Shown: piece after piece, positions 1 through 8,786 of the stretch
Position numbering within the stretch: position 1 is the first letter of the stretch
How the letters are laid out: each line of letters opens with the position of its first letter
From: Natribaculum luteum
GTDB lineage: Archaea > Halobacteriota > Halobacteria > Halobacteriales > Natrialbaceae
Assembly (NCBI RefSeq): GCF_023008545.1
Contig: NZ_CP095397.1
Span: forward strand, 3,089,199 to 3,153,198
Reading direction: 5' to 3'
Length of the DNA: 64,000 nt
Position numbers and translations under genes: made by a program
Notes under the pieces: generated by a model
Databases searched by the model: none
Told to the model about the DNA's origin: nothing
What the model saw: the letters and a program-made list of their open reading frames with translations, nothing else

Positions 1-342
1 CTCGAGTTTGCCGACCAGGCGACGGTCTGCAAGTACGCCGTGCCAGAGGGGTACCCGACGGACCCCGAGGCAGGCGCGAAAGTGCAGGTCGACGAAGAAA
101 GTGCCGGCGACGCGCTGCTGTACTACGCCAGCGTCGACGAGCGTGACGACGGCATCTACACGACGACCTCCCGCTCGTTTGCCGTCGTCGGAATCGCCAA
201 CACGCTCGACGAAGCCGAGGAGATCGCCGAAGACGCCCTTGCAGTCGCCGGCGACGAGGGCCTGCACATGCGCCACGACATCGGGAAAGCCGATCTCGTC
301 CAGCAGCGGATCGACCACATGGCGGAACTGCGCGGTGACTGA
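1..342 (+). CDS. purD: Phosphoribosylamine-glycine ligase, C-terminal part (partial)
   Basis: The reading frame is open from base 1, so the gene begins upstream of the window. The 113 visible residues match the C-terminal subdomain of GAR synthetase, the ATP-grasp enzyme that joins phosphoribosylamine and glycine in the second step of purine synthesis. Recognisable stretches are the TVCKYAVPEGYP segment, the GIYTTTSRSFAVVG segment and the closing helix with LHMRHDIGKADLVQQRI. PurM, a later enzyme of the same pathway, lies 4 kb downstream on the other strand, not in an operon with it. The catalytic ATP-grasp core is outside the window. Confidence 0.85.
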   Translation, partial: LEFADQATVCKYAVPEGYPTDPEAGAKVQVDEESAGDALLYYASVDERDDGIYTTTSRSFAVVGIANTLDEAEEIAEDALAVAGDEGLHMRHDIGKADLVQQRIDHMAELRGD

Positions 343-446
343 ACCATTGCTACGAATTCGATAGCTATCCACTACGGTTTTTGAATCAATAGCGCGACGC
401 GGGCTTCGATCACTTTCATATCGACTCGTCCCGAAGGTCACGACCA

Positions 447-983
447 GTGACCGACGACGCAGACACCCGACACGACCGCGTGACTCACCATCCGACGCCC
501 GGCGTGGCGAACTCGCTTGCACACTGGACGACGGCTCGAAGCCCGCTGCGAGTGGCGATCAACTACGTCGTCGTCTGGCTCGTGCGCATCTCGCCGAGTC
601 TCAAACTGAAACGCTGGCTCATGCGCCGTATTGGCGTGACGGTCGGCGAGGGCGTCTCGTGGGGTCTCGAGGCGACTCCGGACGTCTTCTGGCCGGACCT
701 GATCACCCTCGAGGACCACGCCATAGTCGGCTACGACGCGACGATCCTCTGTCACGAGTTCCTCCAGGACGAGTACCGCACGGGCGAGGTCGTCGTCGGC
801 GAACGGGCGATGATCGGTGCCGGCGCGATACTCCTGCCGGGCGTCGAGGTCGGCGAAGGTGCGAGCGTGGCGGCGAACTCGCTCGTGACGCGCGACGTTC
901 CGCCGGGCGAGACAGTCGCTGGCGTTCCCGCGGTGCCGATGAAAACGCGAGACGGAGACGACTCGGATTCCGGGGCTAACTAG
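447..983 (+). CDS. Hexapeptide-repeat (left-handed beta-helix) acyltransferase
   Basis: 178 residues from a GTG start that lies about 30 nt after a TATA-like stretch (near 411-420), consistent with a leaderless transcript. The C-terminal half shows the isoleucine-patch hexapeptide pattern (VVVGERAMIGAGAILLPGVEV, then VAANSLVTRDVPPGETVAGVPAVPMK), diagnostic of the LbH acetyltransferase superfamily (maltose/galactoside/serine acetyltransferase-like). Such enzymes are trimers that acylate sugars or small alcohols from acyl-CoA. The N-terminal 60 residues contain an amphipathic helix and a hydrophobic segment (INYVVVWLVRISPSLKLK) that may lie on the membrane. The substrate cannot be read from the sequence. 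Confidence 0.8.
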   Translation: MTDDADTRHDRVTHHPTPGVANSLAHWTTARSPLRVAINYVVVWLVRISPSLKLKRWLMRRIGVTVGEGVSWGLEATPDVFWPDLITLEDHAIVGYDATILCHEFLQDEYRTGEVVVGERAMIGAGAILLPGVEVGEGASVAANSLVTRDVPPGETVAGVPAVPMKTRDGDDSDSGAN

Positions 984-1001
984 ACGTGATTCAGCGGGCG
1001 T

Positions 1002-2156
1002 CTACAGCGACGACCAGCACTTGCGGGCGCGGTTCCAGGAAGTGAGGTCGGCGATCCAGCGGGCGGCGATGAACTTCTTCAGGTTCTTCGCGGGGAAGCC
1101 GCCGAAGGTGTCGACCGGGAGCATCTCGACGTCGTGAGCGACCGCCTTGTCGCCGACGGAGATGACGGTCCCCTTGTCGTCGTGCTCCCAGGTCTTCAGC
1201 GGTCGGTTCTCGATCGCACGGGCGATGTTCTCGCCGGCGACCTCGGCGGCCTGCCAGGCCGCCTGCGCCGTCGGCGGTGCGGGCTGGTCGCCCTGGTCGA
1301 TGATCGCCGAGTCGCCGATCGCGAAGACCCGTTCGTCGCTGGTCTGGAAGTTGGCCTTCGCGTTGACGCGGTTGTGCTCTTTCTCCAGGCCGGTCTCCTC
1401 GAGTGCGTCCCGTCCCGTGATACCGCCGGTCCAGACGAGCACGTCGTACTCGAGCGGGTCGCCCTCGTCGAAGTGGATGACGCCGTCTTCGGCCTCCGTG
1501 ATCGGGTCGTCGGTGTGGATCCGGACGCCGGCTTCCTCGAGCAGGTCGCGCAGCGCCTGCTGGATCTCGGGATCGTTGCCGGGGAAGATCTCGTCGAGCG
1601 CTTCGACGAGGTGGATCTCGAGGGGAGCGCGGTTCGCGTCGCGGAACTCGGCGACTTCGCCGGCGGTCTGGATGCCCGAGAGCCCGGCACCGCCAACGAC
1701 GACCTGTGCGGGTTCGCCGCGGGTGGCCTCCCGACTCGCGGCTTTGATCGCGTCGTGGATCTCGAGTGCGTCGTCTAAGCTCTTGAGCGTCAGCGAGTGC
1801 TCCTCGAGGCCGGGGATGCCGTAGTAGGCGGTCTGGCTCCCCAGCGCGACGAGCACGTAGTCGTACTCGACGTCGTCGCCATCCTCGAGTTCGACGATCT
1901 GGTCGTCGACGTCGAGGTTCACGACGCGATCCTGGATGAACTGCGTCGTCGGCGCTGCGATCTCGTTGATCGGAATTGTGATGTCGGAGCGGACGGACGG
2001 ATCGCGAACGACGCGGTGAGACTCGTGCAAAACGAGGTGGTAGTTCGTCTCAGAAATCCACGTTAGCCGTGTGTTACCCCCGAGCTCCGACTGGAGTTTC
2101 GCTATCGCACCGGCACCAGCGTATCCAGCGCCAAGGACGACGACGTTCTCTGTCAT
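1002..2156 (-). CDS. NAD(P)/FAD-dependent oxidoreductase, type II NADH dehydrogenase-like
   Basis: 384 residues. Two Rossmann dinucleotide sites are visible: GAGYAGAG at residues 8-15 (FAD) and VVGGAGLSGIQTAGE near 150-165 (NADH). A third landmark is the late FAD contact RVFAIGDSA followed by PPTAQAAWQAA. The order and length fit the Ndh family of single-subunit membrane-associated NADH:quinone oxidoreductases that feed electrons into the respiratory chain without proton pumping. The tail with LKKFIAARWIADL could be the amphipathic membrane-binding helix. It converges on the acyltransferase gene. Sulfide:quinone reductase is a related alternative, but the redox cysteines of SQR are not seen. 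Confidence 0.8.
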   Translation of the reverse strand: MTENVVVLGAGYAGAGAIAKLQSELGGNTRLTWISETNYHLVLHESHRVVRDPSVRSDITIPINEIAAPTTQFIQDRVVNLDVDDQIVELEDGDDVEYDYVLVALGSQTAYYGIPGLEEHSLTLKSLDDALEIHDAIKAASREATRGEPAQVVVGGAGLSGIQTAGEVAEFRDANRAPLEIHLVEALDEIFPGNDPEIQQALRDLLEEAGVRIHTDDPITEAEDGVIHFDEGDPLEYDVLVWTGGITGRDALEETGLEKEHNRVNAKANFQTSDERVFAIGDSAIIDQGDQPAPPTAQAAWQAAEVAGENIARAIENRPLKTWEHDDKGTVISVGDKAVAHDVEMLPVDTFGGFPAKNLKKFIAARWIADLTSWNRARKCWSSL

Positions 2157-2285
2157 GGTGGACAGTCGGAAACCATCCGATACAAAGGTGTTGAAACTGC
2201 GGGAGGCATGCGTTCAGTTCACACACGCTATTTCGGCGGACGTTCGTCGAAACGAGCGATGCAATCGATCCGTCCGACGACGTAG

Positions 2286-3206
2286 TCACAGGATGCGCTT
2301 GCCGAACGCGCTTGCCGCGAGTTCGGCCGCGAGCGTCGCCGTCTCGTTCTGTTCGTCGAGGATCGGGTTGACCTCGACGACGTCCATCGAGCGCAAGATG
2401 CCGTCGCGCTCGTTGCGCTGGGAGACGACCTCGAGTGCCGAATGAGCCTCGCGGTAGGTGACGCCGCCGCGAACCGGCGTCCCTACCCCGGGTGCGGTCT
2501 TGGGGTCGAGCCAGTCGAGGTCGAGGCTGACGTGGACGCCATCCGTGTGGTCGGTCACGACCTCGAGGGCGTCTTCGACGACGGCGGTGATGCCGCGTTC
2601 GTCGATGTCGGACATGGTAAACGCCGTGACGTCGCTGTCGTGGATCAGTTCGCGTTCGCGCTCGTCGATGCTCCGCAGACCGACGTAGGCGACCGACTCT
2701 TCGCGGATACCCGGCGCACGCGCCCACGATAGCTCGTCGAAGATTCCCCGTCCCAGGACCGCCGCCAGCGGCATCCCGTGGACGTTCCCGCTGGGAGAGG
2801 TTTCGGGGGTGTTGATGTCGGCGTGAGCGTCGAACCAGAGCACGCCGAGGTCGGCCTCGCGAGACGAGCCGTGGACTGTCCCGATCGCGATCGAGTGATC
2901 GCCGCCCAGCACGAGCGGGAACGCGCCTTCGGCCAGCGTCTCTGCGACCTGATCGCCGAGGCGCGTACAGACCTCCTCGACCTCGCGGAGGAACTTCGCC
3001 TCGCCCTCACGGGGCTGAGCTGCGTCCGGATCACGTTCTTCAGCCCGGGGGATGAGCAGATCACCCGAATCCGTACTCTCGACGCCCGCGTCCTCGAGTT
3101 CGTCCGACAGTCCCGCGTACCTGATCGCCGACGGCCCCATGTCGACGCCGCGTCGGTTCGCCCCGTAGTCCATCGGTGCGCCGATGATCCGTACGGTCTG
3201 GCTCAT
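2286..3206 (-). CDS. rocF: Arginase (ureohydrolase family)
   Basis: 306 residues of the Mn-dependent ureohydrolase fold. The three metal-site signatures are present: GGDHSIAIGT, WFDAHADINTPETSPSGNVHGMP and SLDLDWLDPKTAPGVGTP. The long second motif with SPSGNVHGMP is the arginase form; agmatinases have a shorter one. The enzyme hydrolyses L-arginine to ornithine and urea in the cytoplasm. The short N-terminal motif RIIGAPMDYGANRRGVDMGP also matches arginase. The adjoining genes are on other strands or unrelated, so it appears monocistronic. Confidence 0.88.
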   Translation of the reverse strand: MSQTVRIIGAPMDYGANRRGVDMGPSAIRYAGLSDELEDAGVESTDSGDLLIPRAEERDPDAAQPREGEAKFLREVEEVCTRLGDQVAETLAEGAFPLVLGGDHSIAIGTVHGSSREADLGVLWFDAHADINTPETSPSGNVHGMPLAAVLGRGIFDELSWARAPGIREESVAYVGLRSIDERERELIHDSDVTAFTMSDIDERGITAVVEDALEVVTDHTDGVHVSLDLDWLDPKTAPGVGTPVRGGVTYREAHSALEVVSQRNERDGILRSMDVVEVNPILDEQNETATLAAELAASAFGKRIL

Positions 3207-3355
3207 ACACCGACGTTATCCGGTCGTTCGTTTAGCAGTTTCTCTCTACAGTGACGATCACGCCAGCTGAGAGCGCGTCGACACCCGATCCGTTCGGTTC
3301 GCGTTCGCTCGAGCGGATAGCATCTTTTTTCATTGATGACGCCCACGATTGGAGT

Positions 3356-3682
3356 ATGAGTTCACACGAGGGGTGCTCACATGGGGCGACGAGACCACTC
3401 CGAGGAAAAGCGTTGATCGCCAGCCTCTTCGACGTCGACGAGGACCGTATCGAGTCGTTGAGCTGGTCTCTCGGCCACCGCGTCACCGTCGAATCGGACG
3501 CGACGCGGCTGTTCGCCCTGGATCACCGCCGATCGAACCGGTCGCTCACTGCGTTCGAGGCGACCGACTACACCTGCATCCTCCGTCTCCAGACGCCAAT
3601 CGGCCGCGAGAAGTTCTACGGCGTCGCGAAAACTGACCTCCCGGAAATTCCCGAAGACGGCGACTGGGTTCGAACTGACTGA
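3356..3682 (+). CDS. Conserved hypothetical protein, possible cysteine/histidine-containing small protein
   Basis: 108 residues. I chose the internal ATG (MSSHEGCSHGATR) because a T-rich TATA-like stretch (around 3328-3336) lies about 25 nt upstream; the longer open frame reads back through it. The N-terminus holds a Cys and His cluster (SHEGCSH). The rest looks like a small alpha/beta domain ending in REKFYGVAKTDLPEIPEDGDWVRTD. I do not recognise the family and assign no function. It stands between divergent arginase and a downstream macrodomain gene. Confidence 0.6.
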   Translation: MSSHEGCSHGATRPLRGKALIASLFDVDEDRIESLSWSLGHRVTVESDATRLFALDHRRSNRSLTAFEATDYTCILRLQTPIGREKFYGVAKTDLPEIPEDGDWVRTD

Positions 3683-3755
3683 GCCGATCGTCGGGTGGCC
3701 GACGGGTCCTTCGTCACGACCAACGTTCATTGGGATTCGTCCGGTACTGGCGCGT

Positions 3756-4262
3756 ATGGAGTTCGACGTCGTTCAAGGTGACATCGCCGCACAGTCAGCC
3801 GACGCGCTCGTCAATGCCGCCGGCACGAGCCTCCGGATGGGCTCCGGCGTCGCCGGCGCACTCCGACGCGGTGCCGGCGGCCCGATAAACGAGGAGGCGA
3901 TCGAGAAGGGGCCCGTCGACCTCGGCGACGTCGCCGTCACCGACGCCTACGACCTGGACGCCGAGTACGTGATCCACGCCGCCGCGATGCCCCACTACGG
4001 TGACGGACGGGCGACGGCCGAGAGCATCCGCGACGCGACCAGAAACGCACTCGAGCGCGCCGACGACCTCGCCTGTGAGTCGCTGGTGATTCCCGCACTC
4101 GGCTGTGGCGTCGCGGGGTTCGACCTCGAGGACGGGGCCCGGATCATCACAGAGGAGATCGCTGCGTACGACCCGGAGACGCTTTCTGACGTCCGCTTTA
4201 TCGCCTACTCTGACGGCGAGTACGAGACGGTTCGCGAGGTCGCCGACGCCGTTCGGGCGTGA
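3756..4262 (+). CDS. Macrodomain (ADP-ribose-binding) protein
   Basis: 168 residues, essentially one macrodomain. The signature DALVNAAGTSLRMGSGVAGAL near residues 16-35 has the Asn-Ala-Ala/Gly loop that positions the distal ribose, and ALGCGVAGFDLEDGARII near 110 is the second conserved glycine loop. Members bind or hydrolyse ADP-ribose derivatives such as O-acetyl-ADP-ribose or mono-ADP-ribosyl-proteins. Its last base abuts the stop of the convergent purM gene. Substrate preference is not predictable. Confidence 0.85.
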   Translation: MEFDVVQGDIAAQSADALVNAAGTSLRMGSGVAGALRRGAGGPINEEAIEKGPVDLGDVAVTDAYDLDAEYVIHAAAMPHYGDGRATAESIRDATRNALERADDLACESLVIPALGCGVAGFDLEDGARIITEEIAAYDPETLSDVRFIAYSDGEYETVREVADAVRA

Positions 4263-5246
4263 TCAGGCAAGCGAGAGGCCGCGGATCTCGACGGACGCGC
4301 CCTCCTCGACGCGGCCGATCACCTGACCGTCGGTCTCGGCGACGAGGTCCTCGGCGCGGTCTTCGGGGAGGGAAACGACGAAGCCCGTGCCCATGTTGAA
4401 CGTGCGGTGCATCTCCTCGTCGGAGACGTTGCCCTCCTGCTGGACGAACTCGAAGACCGGCTGTGCTGGCAGCGGATCGTCGACCACGTACTTGCGGTCG
4501 CCCATCCGCAGCAGGTTCGTGAAGCCGCCGCCGGTGACGTGGGCCGCCGCGCGGACGCCGTGGTCGTGCATCGGCTCGAGCAGATCCGTGTAGATCCGGG
4601 TCGGGCGCAACAGTTCCTCGCCGATCGTCCGCTCGTCGTCGTGGGGGAACGCATCGGTGTACTCGTGGTTCCGGGTGACCGCCTCGCGGGCCAGCGTCAG
4701 CCCGTTCGAGTGGATGCCGTTCGAGGGGAAGCCAACGAGGACGTCGCCGACTGCGGCCTCACCCTCGAAGATCTCGTCTTTCCCGGCGAGGCCGGCACAC
4801 GTTCCGGCGAGGTCGAACCCCTCGACGACCTCCGGCATGACCGCCGTCTCGCCGCCCAGCAGGGTGAGGTCGGCCTGCTCGAGTCCGACCGCGAGCCCCT
4901 CGCCGATCTCGTTGGTGAGGTCGTCGTCCGGTTCGTCGATCGCGAGGTAGTCGACGAACGCGACCGGTTCGACCCCCGCGGCGACGAGGTCGTTGACGTT
5001 CATCGCGATGCAGTCGATGCCGATCGTCGAGAAGTCCTCGATGGCCTCGGCGACGAGCAGTTTCGTCCCGACGCCGTCGGTCGCCAGCGCGAGGTAGCGG
5101 TCGCCGATGTCGAGCAAGCCGGCGTACTCGGTCGTCAGATCGCTGCCGAAGGCCTCGAGTAGCGCAGCCGTCGCATCCTCGCTGGCCTCGATGTCCACCC
5201 CGGTCTCGGCGTAGGTGAGTCCCTCGCCGTCGTCAGAGTCGCTCAT
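4263..5246 (-). CDS. purM: Phosphoribosylformylglycinamidine cyclo-ligase (AIR synthetase)
   Basis: 327 residues from the ATG of MSDSDDGEGLTYAETGVDIEA; a slightly longer frame exists but the conserved N-terminus YAETGVDI argues for this start. It cyclises FGAM to AIR using ATP in purine synthesis. Visible marks are LALATDGVGTKLLVAEAI (ATP-binding loop), IGIDCIAMNVNDLVAAGVEP, LLGGETAVMPEVV, FPSNGIHSNGLTLAR and HVTGGGFTNLLR, all typical of PurM. It ends directly against the convergent macrodomain gene, with no spacer. Confidence 0.93.
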   Translation of the reverse strand: MSDSDDGEGLTYAETGVDIEASEDATAALLEAFGSDLTTEYAGLLDIGDRYLALATDGVGTKLLVAEAIEDFSTIGIDCIAMNVNDLVAAGVEPVAFVDYLAIDEPDDDLTNEIGEGLAVGLEQADLTLLGGETAVMPEVVEGFDLAGTCAGLAGKDEIFEGEAAVGDVLVGFPSNGIHSNGLTLAREAVTRNHEYTDAFPHDDERTIGEELLRPTRIYTDLLEPMHDHGVRAAAHVTGGGFTNLLRMGDRKYVVDDPLPAQPVFEFVQQEGNVSDEEMHRTFNMGTGFVVSLPEDRAEDLVAETDGQVIGRVEEGASVEIRGLSLA

Positions 5247-5312
5247 ATCCGGGAAGCCTCGGGCAGCGAGCAAAAGGCCACCGGTCCGGCCTCGGGATCG
5301 ACGCCGACCCGC

Positions 5313-6218
5313 TCAGAGCGGATCCGACAGGTACGCCTTCGGAATCGCGTTGCGGACGGTCACCAGCGGATCGACGACCTGACTGATCTCGAGGCCGCCG
5401 ACGAGACTCGAGAACATGTACGCCTCGGTCGGATCGACGCCGTGTTCGGCCGTCAGGAGTTCGATCGCGTCGAGATTCGCCCGCTTGCAAGCCTCCTCGA
5501 GTGTCTCGGCGCTTGCGACCGTCTTCCAGGCGTCTGGCGTCTCGATCAGCGGCCGCTCGAGCCGCGTCGCGGGATCGTCGACGACCTCGAGGGTAACGTC
5601 GATCTCGGTGGCGATTTCGGAGCCGGTGCCACACATCTCGCCGTCGGCCATCGCAGCCTTGCAGTCGCCCATCGCGAGCATCGCGCCCGCCTGGAAGACG
5701 GGGAAGTAGATCGTGTTGCCGGCGGTCACGTCGGTCGTGTCCAGGTTGCCCCCGTGATCGTGGGGGACGAGCGTCGTGTACGACTCCCCGGCGGGCGCGA
5801 CGCCGATCGTCCCGACGACGGGTTCGATCGGCACCTCGAGGTCGCCGAACGTCAGCGACCCGTCGTCGACCGGCGTCGGCACCGTCCGCGGGGCGTCGAT
5901 CGCGTCGTCGCCGTCGAGGAGACCGAACCCGTCGATCGTGACGACCCGTCCCCGCTCTTCTGCGATCCGGATCTCCTCGATCTCGACGGCCAGGACGTCA
6001 CCCGGCTCCGCCCCCTCGACGTCGATCGGTCCCGTCGCGGCGTTGACCTCCTCGGGGACCGACTCGAGGACGTCCGCCGCCGACTGGAGTTCGCCCTCGA
6101 GGCTGTCGATCGTCTCGATCGTCACCCGGTCGCCCGACTCGACGGTGCGCACGCCCTCGAGGTCCGGCGTGAACTCGTAGATCGTGCCGTCGTCGTGAGA
6201 GATGGTCGGTCTGGACAT
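5313..6218 (-). CDS. Acetamidase/formamidase family protein
   Basis: 301 residues from ATG 6218 (a GTG lies one codon upstream). The sequence follows the FmdA/AmdA family: an early segment ATGPIDVEGAEPGDVLAVEI, then VGTIGVAPA, LVPHDHGGNLDTTDVTAGNTIYFPVFQAGAMLAMGD with the probable metal-binding His-Asp region, and CKAAMADGEMCGTGSEIATEI. Members hydrolyse formamide or acetamide to ammonia and the acid. A short gap of about 70 nt separates it from purM downstream on the same strand. The real substrate is not determined. Confidence 0.85.
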   Translation of the reverse strand: MSRPTISHDDGTIYEFTPDLEGVRTVESGDRVTIETIDSLEGELQSAADVLESVPEEVNAATGPIDVEGAEPGDVLAVEIEEIRIAEERGRVVTIDGFGLLDGDDAIDAPRTVPTPVDDGSLTFGDLEVPIEPVVGTIGVAPAGESYTTLVPHDHGGNLDTTDVTAGNTIYFPVFQAGAMLAMGDCKAAMADGEMCGTGSEIATEIDVTLEVVDDPATRLERPLIETPDAWKTVASAETLEEACKRANLDAIELLTAEHGVDPTEAYMFSSLVGGLEISQVVDPLVTVRNAIPKAYLSDPL

Positions 6219-6279
6219 CACGACTGGTATCGACGACGGTACAGTAAAAACCGACGGCGTGGGCGGCCGGTCGGCGACG

Positions 6280-6897
6280 TCAGATCCCGACGAACAGGAT
6301 CACGTACCCCGCCAGAACGACGCTCGGGACGAAGACGGCGGCGAAGACTGCTTTGTTCCACTCGAGCACCGATCGCCCGTCCAGCGGGCCGAACGGGACC
6401 ATGTTGAACGCGGCGAGAAAGAGGTTGATCCAGACGCCCATCTGGCCGACCTGGCCGAGGATGCCGGGCAGGAAGAAAAGCGGGAAGAAAAGCGCCGCGA
6501 GCGCGTGGTTGGTCAGCGGCCCGGCGAGTGCGATCAGCCCGTTCTGGCGGTAGGTGAGCCGTCCGCGGTGGTAGACGGCACCGGGCGCGGCGAACAGAAA
6601 GCCGATGAGCGCGCTCATGATCGCCAGAAAGAGCATCTGGTAGTCGGCGCGAAACTCGGCGACCTGGCCGAAGTGGATCGCGACGACCTTGTGGGCGAGT
6701 TCGTGCGCCAGGAAGCCGACGCCGACGGTGACGAAGCTGAGCGCGATCATCGTGAGGAAGCTCCCGACCGAGGCCATGCCGAGGTGGATCGGACTCAACA
6801 GCAGGGCGAACGCGACGCTCAGCGTCACCCACGCGAGCGCGAGGTCGAACAGTTCCTTCTCGGTGAACGAGAACGGCGACTGGGTTCGGTAGCTCAC
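6280..6897 (-). CDS. M50-family (site-2 protease-type) membrane metalloprotease
   Basis: 205 residues with about five to six membrane segments. The zinc motif HELAH is at residues 65-69 in a membrane helix, and the second family motif NMVPFGPLDG, supplying the third zinc ligand Asp, is near residue 165. These define intramembrane zinc proteases of the S2P/SREBP type that cut substrates within the lipid bilayer. The GTG start overlaps the stop of the upstream TraB-family gene by 4 bases (GTGA), so the two are translationally coupled and may act in one process. No PDZ domain is present. Confidence 0.85.
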   Translation of the reverse strand: MSYRTQSPFSFTEKELFDLALAWVTLSVAFALLLSPIHLGMASVGSFLTMIALSFVTVGVGFLAHELAHKVVAIHFGQVAEFRADYQMLFLAIMSALIGFLFAAPGAVYHRGRLTYRQNGLIALAGPLTNHALAALFFPLFFLPGILGQVGQMGVWINLFLAAFNMVPFGPLDGRSVLEWNKAVFAAVFVPSVVLAGYVILFVGI

Positions 6898-8666
6898 AGG
6901 AACACCTCCCGCAGCAACTCGAGGCTGTTTCTGGCACCGCGGAGGAGTTCACCCATCAGCGCGTCGATCCCGCCGATCTCCGGGGCGAGCCACGGGAGGA
7001 CGACGATCGGGAACAGGAACGTCGCGATCATACTCCCGACGTTCGTCAGCGCGACGATCATGATCAACCGAAAGAGGGGCACGTCGAACATCGCCTCGAG
7101 CGCTTCGCCGAGGGATTGCTCGGTGTCGTCGACGATCCGGTTGAGCGCCTGGATGTCGCCGACGTTGACCGGGCGGTGTCGAAGTTCCATGTAGCCGGCG
7201 AACCAGCCCGGCGCGAGCAGGGGGTTGATGCTGGTCAGCCACGCGACCGCGCCGCCGACGCCTGCGCTCGTCCACCGTGCGCCCGCCAGCCGGGCGAGCG
7301 TAAACGAGAAGATGCCGTTGAACAGGAACCACGCGAGAAACACCTGGAGCAAGAACGTGTTCTGGACGCCGGCCATGAGCAACAGGAAAAAGAAGGCGAC
7401 GAACCCGAGCATGACGAGGTAGCCCGAGATCTTCAGCGGCGAGAACCGCCGTCCCGAGTCGGTTCCGGTGATCGACTCGAGCGGCGGGAGCGTGTCGGGG
7501 TTCTCGAGGTAGCGGTCGATCCCCGCCTTGTGGCCGGCACCGACGACGGCGACGACGTCGTAGCCTTGCTCGCGGAGCGCGTGGAGTTTGTGGGCGATGT
7601 AGGCGTCGCGCTCGTCGATCAGGGCGTTCGCTCCGCGGGGACTGAAGCGGCGGAACTCCTCCATCATCGCCGAGACGACGTCGCCGTCGGTCATCTCCTC
7701 GATGTCGATCTCGTCGAGGTCCTCGACGTCGTCGGTGACCGCATCGAAGACGATTCCGAGGACACCGCCGACGGCGACGCCGAATCCGAGGCCGGCGAGC
7801 ACGCCGACGGTACCCCGAATCGTCAGATAGCCCGCACTCTCGAACGTTCCGGCGTCGAACGGGCCGACGAACGTCCCCGTCGTCACGAGCACGAGCGCGC
7901 CGACGATGCCGAGGACGGCCCCGGAGAAGACTCGTATCGAAAAGCCGTTGACGAGGCCGCCCGCGTACCGTCCTGCGTCCTCGAGCGACGGCAAGAAGAG
8001 CATGCCGGCGGCGAGGCCGACGAGGAGGCCGATGCCAGCGGCACCGACGTACTGCAGCGTCGTCGGATCGGAGATGCCGAGCGCGAACACGTCGCCGAAG
8101 CCGACCAGCGGTGCGAGAAACGCCGCGAAAACGAGTCCACCGAAGATTCCGAACCCTGCACCGAACGAGAAGCCGAGCGTCCGCGAGTCGGTGATTCCGA
8201 GTGCGAGGCCGCCGACCATCTTCAGTTTCTCGAGGAGGGAGATGCGTGCCCAGAAGCGTTGCATCGTCACCTGGATGTCCCGGTCGACGAGGGCGACGCC
8301 CAGTCCGTTTCGCTCCGCGGCGTCGATGGCCGCTTTCATGTCCGCGCCCGGTTCGATGTCGAACTGCTCGCCCAGTCGCGACTGGACGTACGACAGCATC
8401 CAGTAGGCGAGAAACTGAAAGACGGTGTTGCCGCTCAGCAGATCGTGGGCCTCGACGTCCTCCGGCGTCCCGCCTTGCATCTGGCGGTACCGGCCTTCGT
8501 CGAGTTCGACGGCGACGACGTCCGGCCGTTCGCGGTCGACCGTCTCGTTGACCTCGTCGACGCTGGCCTGTGAGACGTGTGCCGTGCCGAGAACGTGGAC
8601 GTCACCTCGTTCGCGCTCCGGTGGATCGGGTGGCTCCGGAACGCTCGCGTCGCCTGCGTCACTCAT
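6894..8666 (-). CDS. TraB/PrgY (pheromone shutdown)-family membrane protein
   Basis: 590 residues from ATG 8666; the frame continues upstream but without conserved sequence and over the divergent promoter. The N-terminal 130 residues are the TraB domain: GDVHVLGTAHVSQASVDEVNETV with the GTAHVS motif, DVVAVELDEGRYRQM, and later KLHALREQGYDVVAVVGAGHKAGIDRYL. The C-terminal half carries eight or more membrane helices. TraB/PrgY proteins restrict peptide pheromone production in enterococci and resemble the TIKI/ChaN/GumN metalloprotease-like fold; the archaeal role is unknown. The coupled M50 protease gene immediately downstream suggests a shared membrane proteolysis role. Confidence 0.8.
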   Translation of the reverse strand: MSDAGDASVPEPPDPPERERGDVHVLGTAHVSQASVDEVNETVDRERPDVVAVELDEGRYRQMQGGTPEDVEAHDLLSGNTVFQFLAYWMLSYVQSRLGEQFDIEPGADMKAAIDAAERNGLGVALVDRDIQVTMQRFWARISLLEKLKMVGGLALGITDSRTLGFSFGAGFGIFGGLVFAAFLAPLVGFGDVFALGISDPTTLQYVGAAGIGLLVGLAAGMLFLPSLEDAGRYAGGLVNGFSIRVFSGAVLGIVGALVLVTTGTFVGPFDAGTFESAGYLTIRGTVGVLAGLGFGVAVGGVLGIVFDAVTDDVEDLDEIDIEEMTDGDVVSAMMEEFRRFSPRGANALIDERDAYIAHKLHALREQGYDVVAVVGAGHKAGIDRYLENPDTLPPLESITGTDSGRRFSPLKISGYLVMLGFVAFFFLLLMAGVQNTFLLQVFLAWFLFNGIFSFTLARLAGARWTSAGVGGAVAWLTSINPLLAPGWFAGYMELRHRPVNVGDIQALNRIVDDTEQSLGEALEAMFDVPLFRLIMIVALTNVGSMIATFLFPIVVLPWLAPEIGGIDALMGELLRGARNSLELLREVFL

Positions 8667-8786
8667 TAGAGGCGTTAAATACCCCACGACTTTTACCAGT
8701 ATCGAACTGCGGGGCGCTATCACACTGACCGGCGAAATCGCCAGCAGACGGGAAGACTGATTGCAGTTCCCCGGGAAGAACCGTCG

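Noticed and set aside
7116..8573. Forward open frame of 485 codons opposite the TraB-family gene
   Set aside because: Arg/Asp/Glu-rich without conserved motifs; the reverse-strand frame has TraB motifs and membrane helices.
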